51,050 nt of DNA from an uncultured Clostridia bacterium (GTDB taxonomy: Bacteria; Bacillota; Dehalobacteriia; UBA4068). The stretch's first letter is position 1; each line of letters opens with the position of its first letter. This document shows positions 33,998 through 42,918 of the stretch, in pieces. Below the pieces are notes generated by a model. It saw only the letters and a program-made list of their open reading frames with translations. It searched no databases and was not told the origin of the DNA. The position numbers and the translations under genes were made by a program. The stretch spans positions 1-51,050 of the forward strand of contig CALXRV010000025.1 in assembly GCA_944390945.1 (NCBI GenBank), read 5' to 3'.

Positions 33998-34615
33998 TCA
34001 ACCCAGGGTCTGCAGCAGACGAGCGGCCTCGCGCATTGCTGCGCTGCGGTGGCTGATGCGGTTCTTCTCTTCCGGCGGCAGCTCGGCGATTGTCATGCCA
34101 AAAGATGGCAAATAGAAGAGACAATCATAGCCAAAGCCGTTTTCGCCCTGCTCCTGCCGGCTGATTCTGCCACTGCAACTGCCTTCGCAGGAAAGCATCC
34201 GCAGGCTGCCATCTGCCTGTGGGCAGGCGATCGCCACAGCGCAGACAAATGCCGCGTCGCGCGCTTCATCCGGCACGCCGGACAGGGCGGCCAGCAGCTT
34301 TGTCCGATTGGCGGCGTCATCCTGTTGCGGCCCTGCATAGCGTGCAGAATAAATGCCGGGCGCACCAGCGAGGGCTTCGACCGTCAGCCCGCTGTCATCC
34401 GCTAAAGCGATCATCCCACTATAACGCGCTGCAGCTGCGGCTTTAATCGCTGCATTGGCCGCAAAGCTGTCGCCATCCTCTTCCGGCGGCTGATAATCCG
34501 CTTCATCAGCAAGCGTGCGAAACTGCCAGCCGCGCAGGCCGCAATCTGCAAAGATCGCACAGATCTCCTCTACCTTATGCCGGTTAGTGGTTGCGATCAA
34601 AAGCGTTTTTTCCAT
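33998..34615 (-). CDS. rdgB: Non-canonical purine NTP pyrophosphatase (dITP/XTP, RdgB/HAM1)
   Basis: Removes dITP and XTP from the nucleotide pool. The 205-residue protein has the N-terminal ATTNRHKVEEI, the catalytic ADDSGLTVEALAGAPGIYSA, and the FGYDCLFYLP block ending with SHRSAAM, as in HAM1/RdgB. GGAGGAG lies 6 nt before ATG 34615; the longer frame starts inside the neighbouring gene. It follows the homocysteine methyltransferase by 14 nt, so they form a two-gene operon. Confidence 0.95.
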   Translation of the reverse strand: MEKTLLIATTNRHKVEEICAIFADCGLRGWQFRTLADEADYQPPEEDGDSFAANAAIKAAAAARYSGMIALADDSGLTVEALAGAPGIYSARYAGPQQDDAANRTKLLAALSGVPDEARDAAFVCAVAIACPQADGSLRMLSCEGSCSGRISRQEQGENGFGYDCLFYLPSFGMTIAELPPEEKNRISHRSAAMREAARLLQTLG

Positions 34616-34629
34616 TCTTTTCTCCTCCG

Positions 34630-35517
34630 TCAGGCAATCCGTTCCCGCAGCGCCTGGATATGCGCCGGCGTTGTCCCGCAGCAGCCGCCGAGCAGGCTGG
34701 CGCCGGCTGCTCGGCAATCCTGCATCTGAATGGCAAAATCCTGTGGCGAAAGATCATAGTAAACCTGATCTCCCTCCAGCCGCGGTTTGCCTGCATTCGG
34801 CTGGACAAGCAATGGCAGGCGACAGGCTTCACGCATGGAAGTCATCACAACGGCATATTCCGCCGGGCTGAGATCGCCACAATTCCCCCCCACTGCTGCC
34901 GCACCCCATTCCGCTGCACTGGCCGCCGCTTTGGCGGCACGGTCGCCCATGATCGTCGCACCACCGCGTTTAACGGAAGCAAAGGTCAGCGAAAGCAGTA
35001 CCGGCAGCGCTGGCGCAGCCTGCTTTGCCGCGCGCAACATCAGCTCTGCCTCGCGCAGGTCGAATACCGTTTCGATCAGAAATGCGTCGAGCGGATAAGC
35101 CGCCATGATGCTGCATTGCCGCAGACAAGCTGCGAACATGGCATCTGCATCGCCTTCGCCATAAGGCGCGAGCATCTGACCGCTGGGCCCAAGATCGCCA
35201 AGCAGATAAATGCGGCGCCCAGCGCCGGCAGCAGCCTCAGCTGCCAGCTGGCAACCGCGGCGCAGCGCTTCCTCCGCCGCTGCTGCCGTCATCCCCTGCT
35301 GCTGTGCATAAATACCGTTCAAGGCAAAGGTATTGGTCGTCAATGCGTCGCTGCCTGCAGCAAGATAATCACGGTGCGCAGCCAATACCACATCCGGGTG
35401 ATGCAGATTGTTTTCTCCGCTTTTCATGCTGCCGCCATAGGCAGCGAGCAGCGAACCCATACCGCCGTCAAGAAAAAACGGCTTTTCCTCTGCAATACGA
35501 TCCAGAAATTGCGTCAT
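34630..35517 (-). CDS. Homocysteine S-methyltransferase family protein
   Basis: A 295-residue TIM-barrel zinc methyltransferase. The three zinc cysteines are in VGGNCGD and LLGGCCGTTP, and the N-terminal FLDGGMGSLL motif is typical. It corresponds to the N-terminal homocysteine-binding module of MetH or to MmuM/BhmT. No corrinoid or folate domain is fused, so the methyl donor (S-methylmethionine, betaine or a corrinoid partner) is unknown. AAAGGAGAGGAG precedes ATG 35517; the frame extends upstream without support. It leads rdgB. Confidence 0.9.
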   Translation of the reverse strand: MTQFLDRIAEEKPFFLDGGMGSLLAAYGGSMKSGENNLHHPDVVLAAHRDYLAAGSDALTTNTFALNGIYAQQQGMTAAAAEEALRRGCQLAAEAAAGAGRRIYLLGDLGPSGQMLAPYGEGDADAMFAACLRQCSIMAAYPLDAFLIETVFDLREAELMLRAAKQAAPALPVLLSLTFASVKRGGATIMGDRAAKAAASAAEWGAAAVGGNCGDLSPAEYAVVMTSMREACRLPLLVQPNAGKPRLEGDQVYYDLSPQDFAIQMQDCRAAGASLLGGCCGTTPAHIQALRERIA

Positions 35518-35611
35518 GCTCCTCTCCTTTTGCGGTTCTACCGCCAGATTTTTCTGATTGCCAACTAGCTTATACTGCCCCAACCAACGGCAGGCCTAAC
35601 CGGCCGCCTCC

Positions 35612-35640
35612 TTGACAACATCATATCAATATGATATCAT
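35612..35640 (+). promoter_or_regulatory. Promoter of CPBP gene with operator-like inverted repeat
   Basis: TTGACA at 35612-35617, a 17-nt spacer and TATCAT at 35635-35640. The spacer carries ATCATAT (35620-35626) and ATATGAT (35629-35635) as a perfect inverted repeat around CA, plus the palindrome ATGATATCAT (35631-35640) over the -10. A dimeric repressor could occlude the promoter; no such regulator gene is adjacent. Confidence 0.78.
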
Positions 35641-35664
35641 ACAGCCGAAAAGGAGGCCGATTAA

Positions 35665-36573
35665 ATGCGCAATCTCAAATGGTACTTACTCTTTTCCTTT
35701 GTCGGTTGCTGGGGGATCAGCGCCTGGCTTTATTTCAGCGGCGCCTGGTTGCTGTCCACGGCGCAGCTTGGCTTTTCGCTTTGTATGCTGACGCCCGCGC
35801 TGGCTGTCGTGCTGACCAAATGCATCACGCACGAAGGCTGGTCCGATATCGCTTTTCGCCCAAATTTGCGCGGCCATCTCCGCTTCTATCTGCTGGCTTG
35901 GTTCGGCCCTTCCCTGCTCATTCTGGCCGGCAGCGCATTCTATTATCTCTGCCGGCCAGCGGAATATAGCAGCAGCCTGATGATCCCGGCAACAGCCGGC
36001 GCCCTGCTTTTCGCCATGCTGATTGCTCCGCTGCTCAATATCATCTTCTGCACGGGCGAAGAACTGGGTTGGCGCGGCTATCTGTTGCCGAAGCTGCTAC
36101 AGCGCCATGGCATGCCAAAGGCCCTGCTGTTCAGCGGCCTGATCTGGGGCCTATGGCATGCGCCGATCATCGCGATGGGGCATAATTACGGTTTGGGGTA
36201 CCCAGGCTGGCCCTGGCTGGGTATTGTAGCGATGATTCTCTTCTGCATCGTCACCGGGTGCCTGTTCGCTTATGTCACGCTGCGCAGCGGCACTTTCTGG
36301 CCGGCTGCATTAGCACATGGCGCGCTGAACGGCATGGCCTCGTCCGGGCTGATCTTCCACAGCAATCCAACAACAGTCAACCCCTTCATCGGACCGCTGC
36401 CCGTCGGCATCCTGGGCGGCCTGCCGTTGCTCCTCGCCGGAGCGCTCTGCTTCTTCCTGCTTTGCCGCCGGCCTGCCGGCCAGGCGGCAGCCATGCCAGA
36501 CAACGTGGCAGCGGTGGAAGAGGGTGCAGCAGCCGCTGCGGATCGCGTGACCGCTGCTGCAGATCATAGCTGA
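35665..36573 (+). CDS. CPBP family intramembrane metalloprotease
   Basis: A 302-residue membrane protein with about seven to eight helices. The family motif EELGWRGYLLPKLL (EExxxR), then LIWGLWHAP (FxxxH-type) and HGALNGMA (HxxN-type) are present, so the predicted protease site is complete. CPBP (Abi/CAAX-like) proteins act in bacteriocin self-immunity, prenyl-protein-like processing or stress. The C-terminal tail (from about residue 272) is Ala-rich and polar. GGAGG is 10 nt before ATG 35665. No bacteriocin gene is visible beside it. Confidence 0.9.
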   Translation: MRNLKWYLLFSFVGCWGISAWLYFSGAWLLSTAQLGFSLCMLTPALAVVLTKCITHEGWSDIAFRPNLRGHLRFYLLAWFGPSLLILAGSAFYYLCRPAEYSSSLMIPATAGALLFAMLIAPLLNIIFCTGEELGWRGYLLPKLLQRHGMPKALLFSGLIWGLWHAPIIAMGHNYGLGYPGWPWLGIVAMILFCIVTGCLFAYVTLRSGTFWPAALAHGALNGMASSGLIFHSNPTTVNPFIGPLPVGILGGLPLLLAGALCFFLLCRRPAGQAAAMPDNVAAVEEGAAAAADRVTAAADHS

Positions 36574-36597
36574 AAATAGCGGATTGCCGCAAGCGAA

Positions 36598-37803
36598 TCA
36601 GACCAAAGGCAACGGCAAAGAACGTCCCGCCTGATAGACGGCACGCACCTGTTCCAGCGCACCGATTTCCGCTGCCGCATCGCCATCGACGACGAGCAAA
36701 TCTGCCTGCGCGCCAGCAGCCAGTGTGCCGATCTCGCCTTGCATACCCAATACACGTGCACAGTTGCCCGTAGCGGCAGCAATAGCACGCAGCGGGCTCA
36801 ATCCCAGATCTACCATGCAGCGCAGCTCTTCGCTGACCGCAGCGAAGGGAGAATCCGCAAACACAAGATCCGTACCAGCCAGAAGCGTAACGCCGGTTTC
36901 CGCAAAACGCAGGAAATTATCGGCATAACAGCGCAACGAACGATGGTAGAGATGATAGGTCTGCAGATCACGGCCGCTCAGCCCCACCTCGTCCCGCCGG
37001 CCAGTGCGGCGTGCCAACCGGTCGAGCACAAAACGGTGAACAAAGATGGTCGGCGTCCAGGCGATACCGCGCTGGCACATCTGTTCCACCTGCGCCAGCG
37101 TCAATTCCGTGCCATGCTCAATCGTATCAAAACCAGCGTCAATGCACATCTGCAGTGCGGGTTGCAGGCTGGCATGCGCTGCCGCACGCTGCCCCAGGCG
37201 ATGGCATTCGTCCACGATGGCATCCAATTCCTGCTGCGTGAATTCCGCCACCCCCGGGGTACGGTTGCTCGTCATCACCTTGATCCAGGTCGCACCGGTG
37301 CGCAGTTCCCGGCGCACCGCCTTGCGGCATTCCCATTCGCCATCCACCTGTACCGTGCCACCTGTAATCTGCCAATCGATGCCGCCGGTGATGCAAAGCG
37401 CGCGATTGCAATAAATCAGGCGCGGCACAGTAGCCAGCCCCTTTTCGCCAGCGCGAACGATCTGCCGGCAAAGTCCGTCATCGCTATAAACATCGCGCAG
37501 CGTAGTCACGCCGCGCTGCAGCGCTGTCTTTGCATTGTGCAGCGCCAGACAGGCGGTGAGATAGGGATCGAAATCCTTGCCATCCTCGCGTGCCTGCCAG
37601 TAGGCAAGATGCGCATGCATATCGATCAACCCCGGCAAGATGGTCGCCTCGCCATAATCCAGCACCTCTTCCTCCGGGTAGGCATTCTGCAGGCAGGACA
37701 GCGTGTCCACCGCTGCGATGCGACCATCGCGCAGCAGAAGCCCGCTGTTTTGCAATACTGTTTCTCCATCACCTGTAATCAGGCGTTTTGCCGTCAGGAT
37801 CAT
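36598..37803 (-). CDS. Metal-dependent amidohydrolase (imidazolonepropionase-like)
   Basis: A 401-residue amidohydrolase superfamily member with all landmarks: HxH in LPGLIDMHAHLAYW, a likely bridging lysine in WIKVMTSN, histidines in AAAHASLQ and DTIEHGTELT, and the catalytic Asp in LLAGTDLVFADSP. Its C terminus IGTLAAGAQADLLVVDG completes the beta-sandwich. It resembles Xaa-Pro dipeptidase / imidazolonepropionase-like enzymes; the substrate is unknown. It is a more distant relative of the pair at 9454-11720. GGAGAGAGG lies upstream of ATG 37803. On the minus strand an extended -10 (TGCTATACT, 37865-37857) may be its promoter, and the leader has the hairpin GCAGCAGC / GCTGCTGC (37821-37840). 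Confidence 0.88.
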   Translation of the reverse strand: MILTAKRLITGDGETVLQNSGLLLRDGRIAAVDTLSCLQNAYPEEEVLDYGEATILPGLIDMHAHLAYWQAREDGKDFDPYLTACLALHNAKTALQRGVTTLRDVYSDDGLCRQIVRAGEKGLATVPRLIYCNRALCITGGIDWQITGGTVQVDGEWECRKAVRRELRTGATWIKVMTSNRTPGVAEFTQQELDAIVDECHRLGQRAAAHASLQPALQMCIDAGFDTIEHGTELTLAQVEQMCQRGIAWTPTIFVHRFVLDRLARRTGRRDEVGLSGRDLQTYHLYHRSLRCYADNFLRFAETGVTLLAGTDLVFADSPFAAVSEELRCMVDLGLSPLRAIAAATGNCARVLGMQGEIGTLAAGAQADLLVVDGDAAAEIGALEQVRAVYQAGRSLPLPLV

Positions 37804-38027
37804 CTGCCTCTCTCCTTCCCGCAGCAGCATCGGCTGCTGCCTGTTTCTGTCCTTTCAGTATAGCACAATGTTGCACCAGCGGCCAGCCATGCCATGCGAT
37901 GAAGCAAAATATTTTCCAGCGTGCAAAATGCTATGCCCATGCTCCTGCGGCAAACAGCAAGGCCAAAGCGCCGATAATCCAAACTTTGACCGCTGTTGCC
38001 GCATTTTGTGGCGAAAATGGCAATAGG

Positions 38028-38057
38028 TTGGCATTTTGACGCCAGATATGGTATAAT
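38028..38057 (+). promoter_or_regulatory. Promoter of the SLH glycosidase gene
   Basis: TTGGCA at 38028-38033, an 18-nt spacer and TATAAT at 38052-38057 with a TGG extended -10. Just upstream an imperfect inverted repeat (TTGCC at 37996-38000 with GGCAA at 38019-38023, and ATTTT with AAAAT) could be an operator. The remaining gap 37866-37995 holds no gene. Confidence 0.72.
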
Positions 38058-38110
38058 AAACAAAATACCGTCGCAGCATGTGGCGCGGCGGTAAAAATCA
38101 GGAGGCGTTT

Positions 38111-40378
38111 ATGACAAAAACGATCCGCAGCGCAAGCCGTTACCTGCCGGCGCTGCTCTTGATACTGGCGCTGCTGTTTGGCGTCACGCCGGCAGCTTGC
38201 GCTTCTGTGCTGGGCGAAGCGGTGGATGGCTACACGACCGAGGCTGGCGGCAGTCTGGCATTGTCGCGCAATGTATTCTGGACCGGCAGCGATTTCCGCA
38301 CGGAAAACTATATCACCTATCAGCCGGACGGCGAAGTCGTGCCGGTAGTGGTCTACGGTTCCAAGCTGCTCAATTACGGCGATTTCCCCTCCATGGCCGC
38401 TCTGCTGGAAAAGGAAGGCTATACGGTGCTGGGCGGCATCAACGGCGATTTTTACAATACCGCTGATTACCAGCCGCTGGGTATCGTGATCAGTGAAGGG
38501 GAACTGCGTTCTTCTGATGGCGGCTATTGGGCCGTCGGCTTTACTGCGGATGGCGAAACGCGCATCGGCAAACCGGCGCTGAACATGACGGTTGAGATTG
38601 CGGACCAAAGCTATCCGCTGGCCGCGGTCAACAAAGCGCGGAAAGCAAGCGGCCTGACGCTGTTTACCGAGGATCATTCCTACACCACCCAGGCCAATAC
38701 CCCTGGCATCAATGTTGTGCTGGCCATGCCGCGCCGGGAGGCGCTAACCGTGGATTGCCGCCTGAAGCTGGAAGTGCTGGAGGTGATCCGCAGCGCCGAG
38801 CCGCTGGAACTCACAGCGGACGAGCTGGTGCTCAGCCTGGCGGAAACCGGTGACCCGGCCTTATTTGCCGCGCTGGCCAGCCTGCAGGCTGGTGATACGA
38901 TAAAGATTGATATCCGTTGTGCCGACGGTTGGCAAGATATCGAATATGCGGTCGGCGCCATGCGCAAACTGGTCAGCAACGGCCAGGTAGAAAGCGGGTT
39001 GGATGCCAGCGCACAACCGCGCAGCGCAGTCGGTTTGCAGGCGGATGGCAGTCTGATCCTCTATACGGTGGATGGCCGGCAAAGCGGACACAGCATAGGC
39101 GCTTCTCTGCCGCAGGTGGCAGAGCGCCTGATCGAACTGGGCTGCGTAGAAGCTGTCGTGATGGATGGCGGCGGTTCGACAACGCTCAATGCGCTGTATC
39201 TCGGCGACGGCAGCGTATCGCAAATCAACAGCCCTTCTGACGGCAGGCAGCGTTCGGTAACCAATTATATCATGCTGGTCAGCAAGGCAGAAAGCGGTGG
39301 CGCCGCGCGAAAGCTGGCGCTTTCTCCTTTCAGCCTGCACATTCTGTCCGGTGGCAGCGCGCAGTTCACCGCGCAGGCGGCCAATGCAGACGGTCTGCAG
39401 GCTGCCGAACAACCTGCGGTTTATTACAGTGTGCGCGGCGATATCGGCAGCATTGATGCCAATGGTCTGTTCACTGCCGGCAATAGTGGTAGTGGTGAAG
39501 TGGTCGCCGGCGCGGATGGGATCGAACCAGTAAGCGTGCCGGTCACCGTAATCAGCCAGCCGGATGAGATTCTCCTGTTTACGCCGGATGGCGCAGCAGG
39601 CGAAATGGTAGAAGTACCTGCCGGCGGCACGCTCGATCTGCAGGCCACCGCTTATGCAGATCATATCCGGCTTGTCGCGGATGATAGCTGCTTCACCTGG
39701 AATGTGCTGGGAGAGATCGGACAGATCGATGCCAACGGCCTCTTCACCGCAGGGACAACGCGCGCTGAAGGCATGATCGCCGCCAGCGCAGCCGGGGCTT
39801 CCGCTTCCTGTGGGGTTCGGATCGTGCGTGCCGGCAGTTTCGACGACGTTACCCAGGCAGACTGGTATTATCAGGCAGTAGAATTCGTCGCCCGCGAAAA
39901 ACTGCTCAGCGGCACGGCGGAATATATTTTCAGCCCGCAGCTCACGATGAACCGCGCCATGCTTGTCACCGCACTGCACCGCATGGCCGGGCTGCCGGCT
40001 AGCAGCAGCGGTGCGAGCTTCAGTGATGTCGCTGCAGATACCTGGTATACGGCTGCTGTCGGCTGGGCGGCAGAAAACAGGATCGTCACCGGCTACAACG
40101 GTCGCTTTACGCCGCTGGACGCAGTGACGCGCGAGCAGATCGCGGTTATCCTTTACCAATATGCGCAGGCAGCGGGCATGGATATCAGCGCGGCCGGCGA
40201 TCTTAGCCTTTATCCGGATGCCGCAGACATTTCCAGCTGGGCTGTTGAGGCTATGCGTTGGGCGGTGGGCAATGGTCTGATCGGCAACCGCGGCAACGAA
40301 GGGTTGGCGCCGGCAGCAGCTGCCACAAGAGCGGAGGCGGCATTGATCCTGATGCGCTTCCATGCGCTGGCAAACTGA
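38111..40378 (+). CDS. SLH-anchored phosphodiester glycosidase (NAGPA domain)
   Basis: An exported 755-residue protein. A signal peptide (residues 1-31, hydrophobic LPALLLILALLFGVTPA, cleavage near ACA) is followed by a phosphodiester glycosidase domain (about 80-390) with the family signatures GGINGDFYN (108-116) and VMDGGGSTTL (350-359). Two Ig-like linkers follow (about 402-482 and 490-572), each with a near-identical block DIGSIDANGLFTAG / EIGQIDANGLFTAG. Three SLH modules close the protein (about 576-750), with ITRAE-type motifs partly degraded (MNRAM, VTREQ, ATRAE). The family hydrolyses N-acetylglucosamine-1-phosphodiesters, so wall-polymer trimming at the surface is the likely role. 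AGGAGG precedes ATG 38111 by 5 nt. Confidence 0.9.
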   Translation: MTKTIRSASRYLPALLLILALLFGVTPAACASVLGEAVDGYTTEAGGSLALSRNVFWTGSDFRTENYITYQPDGEVVPVVVYGSKLLNYGDFPSMAALLEKEGYTVLGGINGDFYNTADYQPLGIVISEGELRSSDGGYWAVGFTADGETRIGKPALNMTVEIADQSYPLAAVNKARKASGLTLFTEDHSYTTQANTPGINVVLAMPRREALTVDCRLKLEVLEVIRSAEPLELTADELVLSLAETGDPALFAALASLQAGDTIKIDIRCADGWQDIEYAVGAMRKLVSNGQVESGLDASAQPRSAVGLQADGSLILYTVDGRQSGHSIGASLPQVAERLIELGCVEAVVMDGGGSTTLNALYLGDGSVSQINSPSDGRQRSVTNYIMLVSKAESGGAARKLALSPFSLHILSGGSAQFTAQAANADGLQAAEQPAVYYSVRGDIGSIDANGLFTAGNSGSGEVVAGADGIEPVSVPVTVISQPDEILLFTPDGAAGEMVEVPAGGTLDLQATAYADHIRLVADDSCFTWNVLGEIGQIDANGLFTAGTTRAEGMIAASAAGASASCGVRIVRAGSFDDVTQADWYYQAVEFVAREKLLSGTAEYIFSPQLTMNRAMLVTALHRMAGLPASSSGASFSDVAADTWYTAAVGWAAENRIVTGYNGRFTPLDAVTREQIAVILYQYAQAAGMDISAAGDLSLYPDAADISSWAVEAMRWAVGNGLIGNRGNEGLAPAAAATRAEAALILMRFHALAN

Positions 40379-40468
40379 GCAGCGCAGCCCAAGCTGGTCT
40401 CCCGAAATCAACCCCTGCGCGACCAGGCAGAGCTGGACGGCGCAGGCGCCAAAAGGAACAGCGAGATA

Positions 40469-40510
40469 ACAATAACGACCGGATTGCTTTCCGCAACCGG
40501 TCGTTATTGT
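40469..40510. terminator. Hairpin between convergent SLH glycosidase gene and ribH
   Basis: ACAATAACGACCGG (40469-40482) pairs perfectly with CCGGTCGTTATTGT (40497-40510), with an inner TTGC/GCAA extension. It can form in either direction. T-runs outside the stem are poor. It probably separates the two convergent transcripts. Confidence 0.65.
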
Positions 40511-40554
40511 GGTTCATGGCCTCGTTTTCCAGGATAGCAGCAGCTTGCGCAGCG

Positions 40555-41028
40555 TCAGCCTTCAATCTCGCGGATCAGATTCACCATCTCAATCGCACCG
40601 GCAGCACAATCATAGCCTTTATTACCGGCCTTTGTCCCTGCCCGCTCAATCGCCTGCTCAATATTCTCCGTCGTCAGTACGCCAAACATCACCGGCACGC
40701 CGCTTGCCAGCGAAACGGCAGCAATTCCTTTCGACACTTCATTACAGACATAGTCATAATGGCTGGTGGAACCGCGGATTACCGCGCCCAGGCAAATTAC
40801 CGCATCGTATTTGCCGCTGTTTGCCATTTTGGAAGCGATCAACGGGATCTCAAAAGCACCGGGCACCCATGCCACATGGATATCTTCTTCGCGCACATCA
40901 TGCCGCCGCAGGCCGTCAAGCGCGCCTTCTAACAGCTTTGCCGTAATGAACTCATTAAAACGCGCTGCCACAATACCGATTCGGATTTCCCGGGATACCA
41001 GCTTACCCTCAAATGTTTTCATCGCCAT
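40555..41028 (-). CDS. ribH: 6,7-dimethyl-8-ribityllumazine synthase
   Basis: Condenses 5-amino-6-ribitylaminouracil with dihydroxybutanone phosphate, the penultimate riboflavin step. The 157-residue protein has [49 protein letters not shown] and [15 protein letters not shown], all typical. GGGAGAG precedes ATG 41028. Last gene of the rib operon. Confidence 0.96.
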   Translation of the reverse strand: MAMKTFEGKLVSREIRIGIVAARFNEFITAKLLEGALDGLRRHDVREEDIHVAWVPGAFEIPLIASKMANSGKYDAVICLGAVIRGSTSHYDYVCNEVSKGIAAVSLASGVPVMFGVLTTENIEQAIERAGTKAGNKGYDCAAGAIEMVNLIREIEG

Positions 41029-41041
41029 ATTCTCTCCCTTT

Positions 41042-42241
41042 TCAATATTTTAATATATGCCCCATGCGCTCCTGCTTGGTTTTCAGGTAAAACAGATCAT
41101 ATGCCGTTGCATCCATCTGGATTGGCACACGCTCGCTGATCTCCAAACCAAATTCAGCAAGCTGGTAAAGCTTATCCGGGTTGTTGGTCAACAAACGCAT
41201 GCTCTTGACCCCCAGCTCACGCAGAATCTGCGCACCGATATAATATTCACGCGCATCAGCAGCAAAGCCCAGCGCCAGATTCGCTTCCAAGGTATCCATG
41301 CCTTGATCCTGCAGCTCATAAGCACGCAACTTGTTGATCAGGCCAATGCCCCGCCCTTCCTGCCGCATATAAAGCAAAATACCGCGCCCTTCCTTTTCGA
41401 TCTGCGTCATGGCGGCGGCAAGCTGCTGGCCGCAATCACAGCGCAGCGAACCGAACGTATCGCCGGTCAGGCATTCGGAATGTACGCGGCACAGCACATT
41501 CTCCCCCTCGCCGATCTCTCCTTTTACCAATGCGATATGATGCTCGCCGCTCAAGCGATCGACAAAACCATAGGCCATAAAATCGCCATATTTGGTCGGC
41601 AGGTGAACAGCCGCCACCTGGTCTACCAGCTTTTCATGGCATTTACGATAATTTTGCAGATCACGGATCGTAATAAATTTCAGATCCCATTTTTTTGCCA
41701 GCTCCATCAGCTCAGGTGCGCGCATCATCGTACCGTCATCGCGCATCACCTCACAACAGAGCCCGCATTCTTTCAGCCCTGCCAGACGGCACAAATCCAC
41801 CGTCGCTTCCGTATGGCCGTCGCGTTCCAATACGCCGTTTTTCTTTGCCAGCAGCGGAAACATATGCCCCGGCCGACGGAAATCCTCCGGCCGCACATCA
41901 TCCGCCACGCAGCGCATGGCTGTAATGGAACGTTCCGCAGCAGATATACCTGTCGAAGTGGAAACATGATCGATCGATACGGTAAACGCCGTTTCATGAT
42001 TATCCGTGTTCTCACGCACCATCTGCGGGATCTTCAGCTTCTGGACATATTCCTTGGACATCGGCATGCAGATCAGCCCTTTGCCATGCGTCGCCATGAA
42101 GTTGACATTCGCCGTGGTAGCAAATTCTGCCGCGCAGATGAAATCACCTTCATTTTCCCGCTCCGGATCATCTGTCACCAGGATGATCCTGCCCTGCCGA
42201 AGTTCTTCCAACGCTTCTTCTACCGTATTGAACTGTAACAT
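41042..42241 (-). CDS. ribBA: Bifunctional DHBP synthase / GTP cyclohydrolase II
   Basis: Supplies both riboflavin precursors. N-terminal RibB domain (about 1-200) with [16 protein letters not shown] and [12 protein letters not shown]-terminal RibA domain (about 205-399) with the zinc cysteines in [19 protein letters not shown] and [16 protein letters not shown]. The 399-residue length matches the fused enzyme. Start ATG 42241 follows AGGAGG. ribH begins 13 nt downstream. Confidence 0.97.
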   Translation of the reverse strand: MLQFNTVEEALEELRQGRIILVTDDPERENEGDFICAAEFATTANVNFMATHGKGLICMPMSKEYVQKLKIPQMVRENTDNHETAFTVSIDHVSTSTGISAAERSITAMRCVADDVRPEDFRRPGHMFPLLAKKNGVLERDGHTEATVDLCRLAGLKECGLCCEVMRDDGTMMRAPELMELAKKWDLKFITIRDLQNYRKCHEKLVDQVAAVHLPTKYGDFMAYGFVDRLSGEHHIALVKGEIGEGENVLCRVHSECLTGDTFGSLRCDCGQQLAAAMTQIEKEGRGILLYMRQEGRGIGLINKLRAYELQDQGMDTLEANLALGFAADAREYYIGAQILRELGVKSMRLLTNNPDKLYQLAEFGLEISERVPIQMDATAYDLFYLKTKQERMGHILKY

Positions 42242-42252
42242 CTTTCTACCTC

Positions 42253-42918
42253 CTAAAACCCATAACGGGATAAAAATTCCCTGCTGATCCGGCTTTCCGT
42301 ACTGCGGCTGTCTTTTGCGCCATCCTGCATGGCCGAACGCAGCAGCTTTTCCACATATTTGCCAAGAATGTCCGTCTCCAGATTAACCATATCCCCTTCC
42401 CTGCGTTCGCAAAGGATCGTCTGCCGGACAGTATGCGGTATGGTGGAAACCGCAAAAGCATCTGGCCATACCCGCGCCACCGTCAGGCTGATCCCATCCA
42501 CTGCAATCGACCCTTTTTCCACAATATAACGCATGATCTCCGGCCCCGCCTGCACCGTATACCAGACTGCCGTATCGTCACGCTGAACCGCCGTGATACG
42601 GCCGACACCATCGACATGCCCGGCCACGATATGCCCGCCAAAGCGGCCGTTGGCCGCCAGCGCCCGCTCCAGATTGACATGGCTGCCACAGCCCAGCCGC
42701 GCCAGAGAAGAACGATCCAGCGTTTCATGCATCACATCCGCGGAAAAACAGCCGGCTGCCAACGTGGATACGGTCAGGCAAATGCCGTTCACCGCGATAC
42801 TATCGCCCAGGGCAACGCCTTCCAACACTTTGGCCGCTCTGATCTGTAATCTGGCGGAATGCGCGCCTCGCTGGATGCGCTCCACAGTGCCTACTTCTTC
42901 AACAATCCCGGTAAACAT
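42253..42918 (-). CDS. ribE: Riboflavin synthase alpha subunit
   Basis: Dismutates lumazine to riboflavin. The 221-residue protein has two homologous barrels, with the N terminus [13 protein letters not shown] and the repeat marks [14 protein letters not shown] and [13 protein letters not shown]. Its ATG at 42918 lies 20 nt inside the 3' end of ribD, so translation is coupled. Confidence 0.96.
   Translation of the reverse strand: MFTGIVEEVGTVERIQRGAHSARLQIRAAKVLEGVALGDSIAVNGICLTVSTLAAGCFSADVMHETLDRSSLARLGCGSHVNLERALAANGRFGGHIVAGHVDGVGRITAVQRDDTAVWYTVQAGPEIMRYIVEKGSIAVDGISLTVARVWPDAFAVSTIPHTVRQTILCERREGDMVNLETDILGKYVEKLLRSAMQDGAKDSRSTESRISREFLSRYGF

Noticed and set aside
35665-36573. Bacteriocin immunity locus
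   Set aside because: The CPBP family can act in immunity, but no precursor peptide, peptidase-transporter or two-component genes lie nearby.
41057-42238. 393-codon open frame on the plus strand
   Set aside because: Exact antisense shadow of ribBA; no ribosome site.
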